Below are positions 4,500 through 5,078 of a stretch of 5,078 nt of DNA, piece after piece. Source of the stretch: Phycisphaerae bacterium (GTDB taxonomy: Bacteria; Planctomycetota; Phycisphaerae; Tepidisphaerales; Tepidisphaeraceae); NCBI GenBank assembly GCA_030448225.1, contig JAUJNJ010000158.1, positions 1 through 5,078 on the forward strand, written 5' to 3'. The position numbers and the translations under genes are program-made. The stretch's first letter is position 1. Each line of letters begins with the position of its first letter. Under the pieces are notes generated by a model that worked only from the letters and a program-made list of their open reading frames with translations, did not search any database and was not told the origin of the DNA.

Positions 4500-4802
4500 A
4501 TGGCAACGACCACTGTACCGCAAGCCGACCGCGTCGCCGCGGTCCTCGCCACCGCCCCGCAGTGGGTCCACGGTCGGCGCAAGGCCGACAACCGCGATTT
4601 CTGGATTCTCCCCTCGTCGGACGGCGGGCGGACCTACTTCGCGAACGAGCGCGGCTGTACTTGCCCGGCCGCGCGCAACGGTCGCACCGGCGAGTGCAAG
4701 CATCAGCTCGCGATCCGCGAGTACCTCGCCGTCGAGGATCGGCAGCCGGCGCCGGCGCCCCGCCGCAGCCGCTACAGCGTCCTCTTCCCCGACGTCGACT
4801 GA
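4500..4802 (+). CDS. Small SWIM zinc-finger protein
   Basis: This 100-residue protein carries a SWIM-type zinc finger, CxC-x10-CxH, with ligands C53, C55, C66 and H68 (CTC...ECKH). Before it comes a short beta-rich stretch, DFWILPSSDGGRTYFANERG (33-52), of the kind usual in front of SWIM fingers. After the finger a helix (HQLAIREYLAVE) and a Pro/Arg tail follow. SWIM fingers bind DNA or proteins. Small stand-alone versions are common in phages and mobile elements, mostly without a known role. The ATG at 4500 has GGGAGG at 4486-4491 with an 8-base spacer, a good promoter at 4401-4429 and a leader hairpin at 4443-4476. It is the first gene of the rightward transcript. The finger is certain by pattern; the ligand and role are unknown. 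Confidence 0.88.
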   Translation: MATTTVPQADRVAAVLATAPQWVHGRRKADNRDFWILPSSDGGRTYFANERGCTCPAARNGRTGECKHQLAIREYLAVEDRQPAPAPRRSRYSVLFPDVD

Positions 4803-4816
4803 CTCACCAGGATGCA

Positions 4817-4850
4817 GCGCGGCCCGGGGACTGGTAACCCCGGGCCGCGC
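4817..4850 (+). promoter_or_regulatory. Intercistronic 13-bp GC hairpin before the second rightward gene
   Basis: The 13 bases at 4817-4829 pair perfectly with 4838-4850 around the 8-base loop ACTGGTAA. The hairpin starts 14 bases after the SWIM stop codon and ends 6 bases before AAGGAGG of the next gene. No T tract follows, so a classical terminator is not supported. It could protect or separate the two coding parts of one mRNA, or act as a weak terminator or attenuator. Confidence 0.6.
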
Positions 4851-4870
4851 GCAGGAAAGGAGGCACTCTC

Positions 4871-5078
4871 GTGCCATCCCAACTGATGCAGATCGCAGAG
4901 CCCGTGCCCGTCGCCATCGCCCCCGGGTGGGCGCCCGTCGCACTCGCCCCGCGCGGCACGGCGGCCGCGCGCCTGAGCGACTTCCAGGACTGCTGGAACG
5001 ACCTCAGCCACGCCGACCGCGCCTGGTTCGCGCACTGGCTGACCGAGCTGCTGGTCGACGCCTGCGAGGAGGTGCCGG
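4871..5078 (+). CDS. Partial CDS of unknown function, second gene of the rightward operon
   Basis: The frame is open from GTG 4871 to the right edge (69 codons visible, C-terminus missing). The start is set by AAGGAGG at 4857-4863 with a 7-base spacer; an ATG five codons later (4886) has no comparable site. The first 30 residues (MPSQLMQIAEPVPVAIAPGW...) are Pro/Ala-rich and probably unstructured, and are not a signal peptide. Then comes a helical region, LSDFQDCWNDLSHADRAWFAHWLTELLVDACEE (35-67), rich in Trp and acidic residues. I do not recognise a family. It follows the SWIM gene after a 68-base gap that holds a 13-bp hairpin, and is probably on the same transcript. The coding call rests on the strong ribosome binding site, the open frame and a plausible protein. 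Confidence 0.7.
   Translation, partial: MPSQLMQIAEPVPVAIAPGWAPVALAPRGTAAARLSDFQDCWNDLSHADRAWFAHWLTELLVDACEEVP

Noticed and set aside
4817..4850. The 13-bp hairpin as a classical rho-independent terminator.
   Set aside because: It is followed by GCAGGAAAGGAGG, the ribosome binding site of the next gene, and not by a T tract.

Overview
The window is a GC-rich bacterial sequence with strong AGGAGG-type ribosome binding sites and a mix of ATG and GTG starts. It reads as the replication and regulation module of a mobile element (prophage, integrative element or plasmid) rather than as chromosomal housekeeping DNA. The host cannot be fixed from the sequence. The base composition and the style of the small proteins would suit Chloroflexota or Actinomycetota, but that is only an impression. 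No integrase, capsid, conjugation, tRNA or CRISPR feature is present, so the kind of element is undetermined.

Layout, from right to left. A divergent control region (about 4343-4499) holds two back-to-back sigma70-like promoters whose -35 boxes lie only 9 bases apart. Rightward, it drives a small SWIM zinc-finger protein (4500-4802), then a gene that runs off the right edge (4871-5078). Leftward, it drives a helix-turn-helix plus zinc-ribbon protein (4007-4342). After it, on the same strand, come a basic AT-hook-like/HTH protein (3521-3946), a ribbon-helix-helix-like small protein (3246-3440) and the 899-residue primase-polymerase/helicase (466-3165). A 72-residue TubC-type docking-domain protein (248-466) and a truncated gene (1-251) follow. 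The last three genes are joined by TGATG and ATGA stop/start overlaps and are almost certainly translationally coupled.

Likely working. The large protein joins an NrS-1-type primase-polymerase domain to a DUF3987 helicase-like ATPase domain and a C-terminal winged helix, so it should start or drive replication of the element. The four small proteins (HTH+Zn ribbon, AT-hook/HTH, RHH-like, SWIM) look like DNA-binding regulators or accessory factors. Candidate operators are a 25-bp dyad upstream of the RHH gene, a 10-bp palindrome inside the leftward promoter and three CATG cores spaced exactly 10 bp apart across the rightward promoter.

The most striking structure is hidden inside the primase gene. 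Two composite repeat clusters (497-594 and 1948-2032) have the same two-part design: three 8-bp ACGCG units, a gap of 36-38 bp, then two or three 12-bp ACGCGGAAAC units. They lie in opposite orientation about 1.35 kb apart and flank the helicase-like domain. Both fall in protein linkers. They could be replication iterons, long-range mRNA pairing partners, ends of an invertible segment, or copies of a small repeat element.

A second recurring pattern is a GC-rich hairpin upstream of the ribosome binding sites of several genes. The first 120 bases are almost pure G+C with 10- and 11-base C runs, and may be unreliable sequence.
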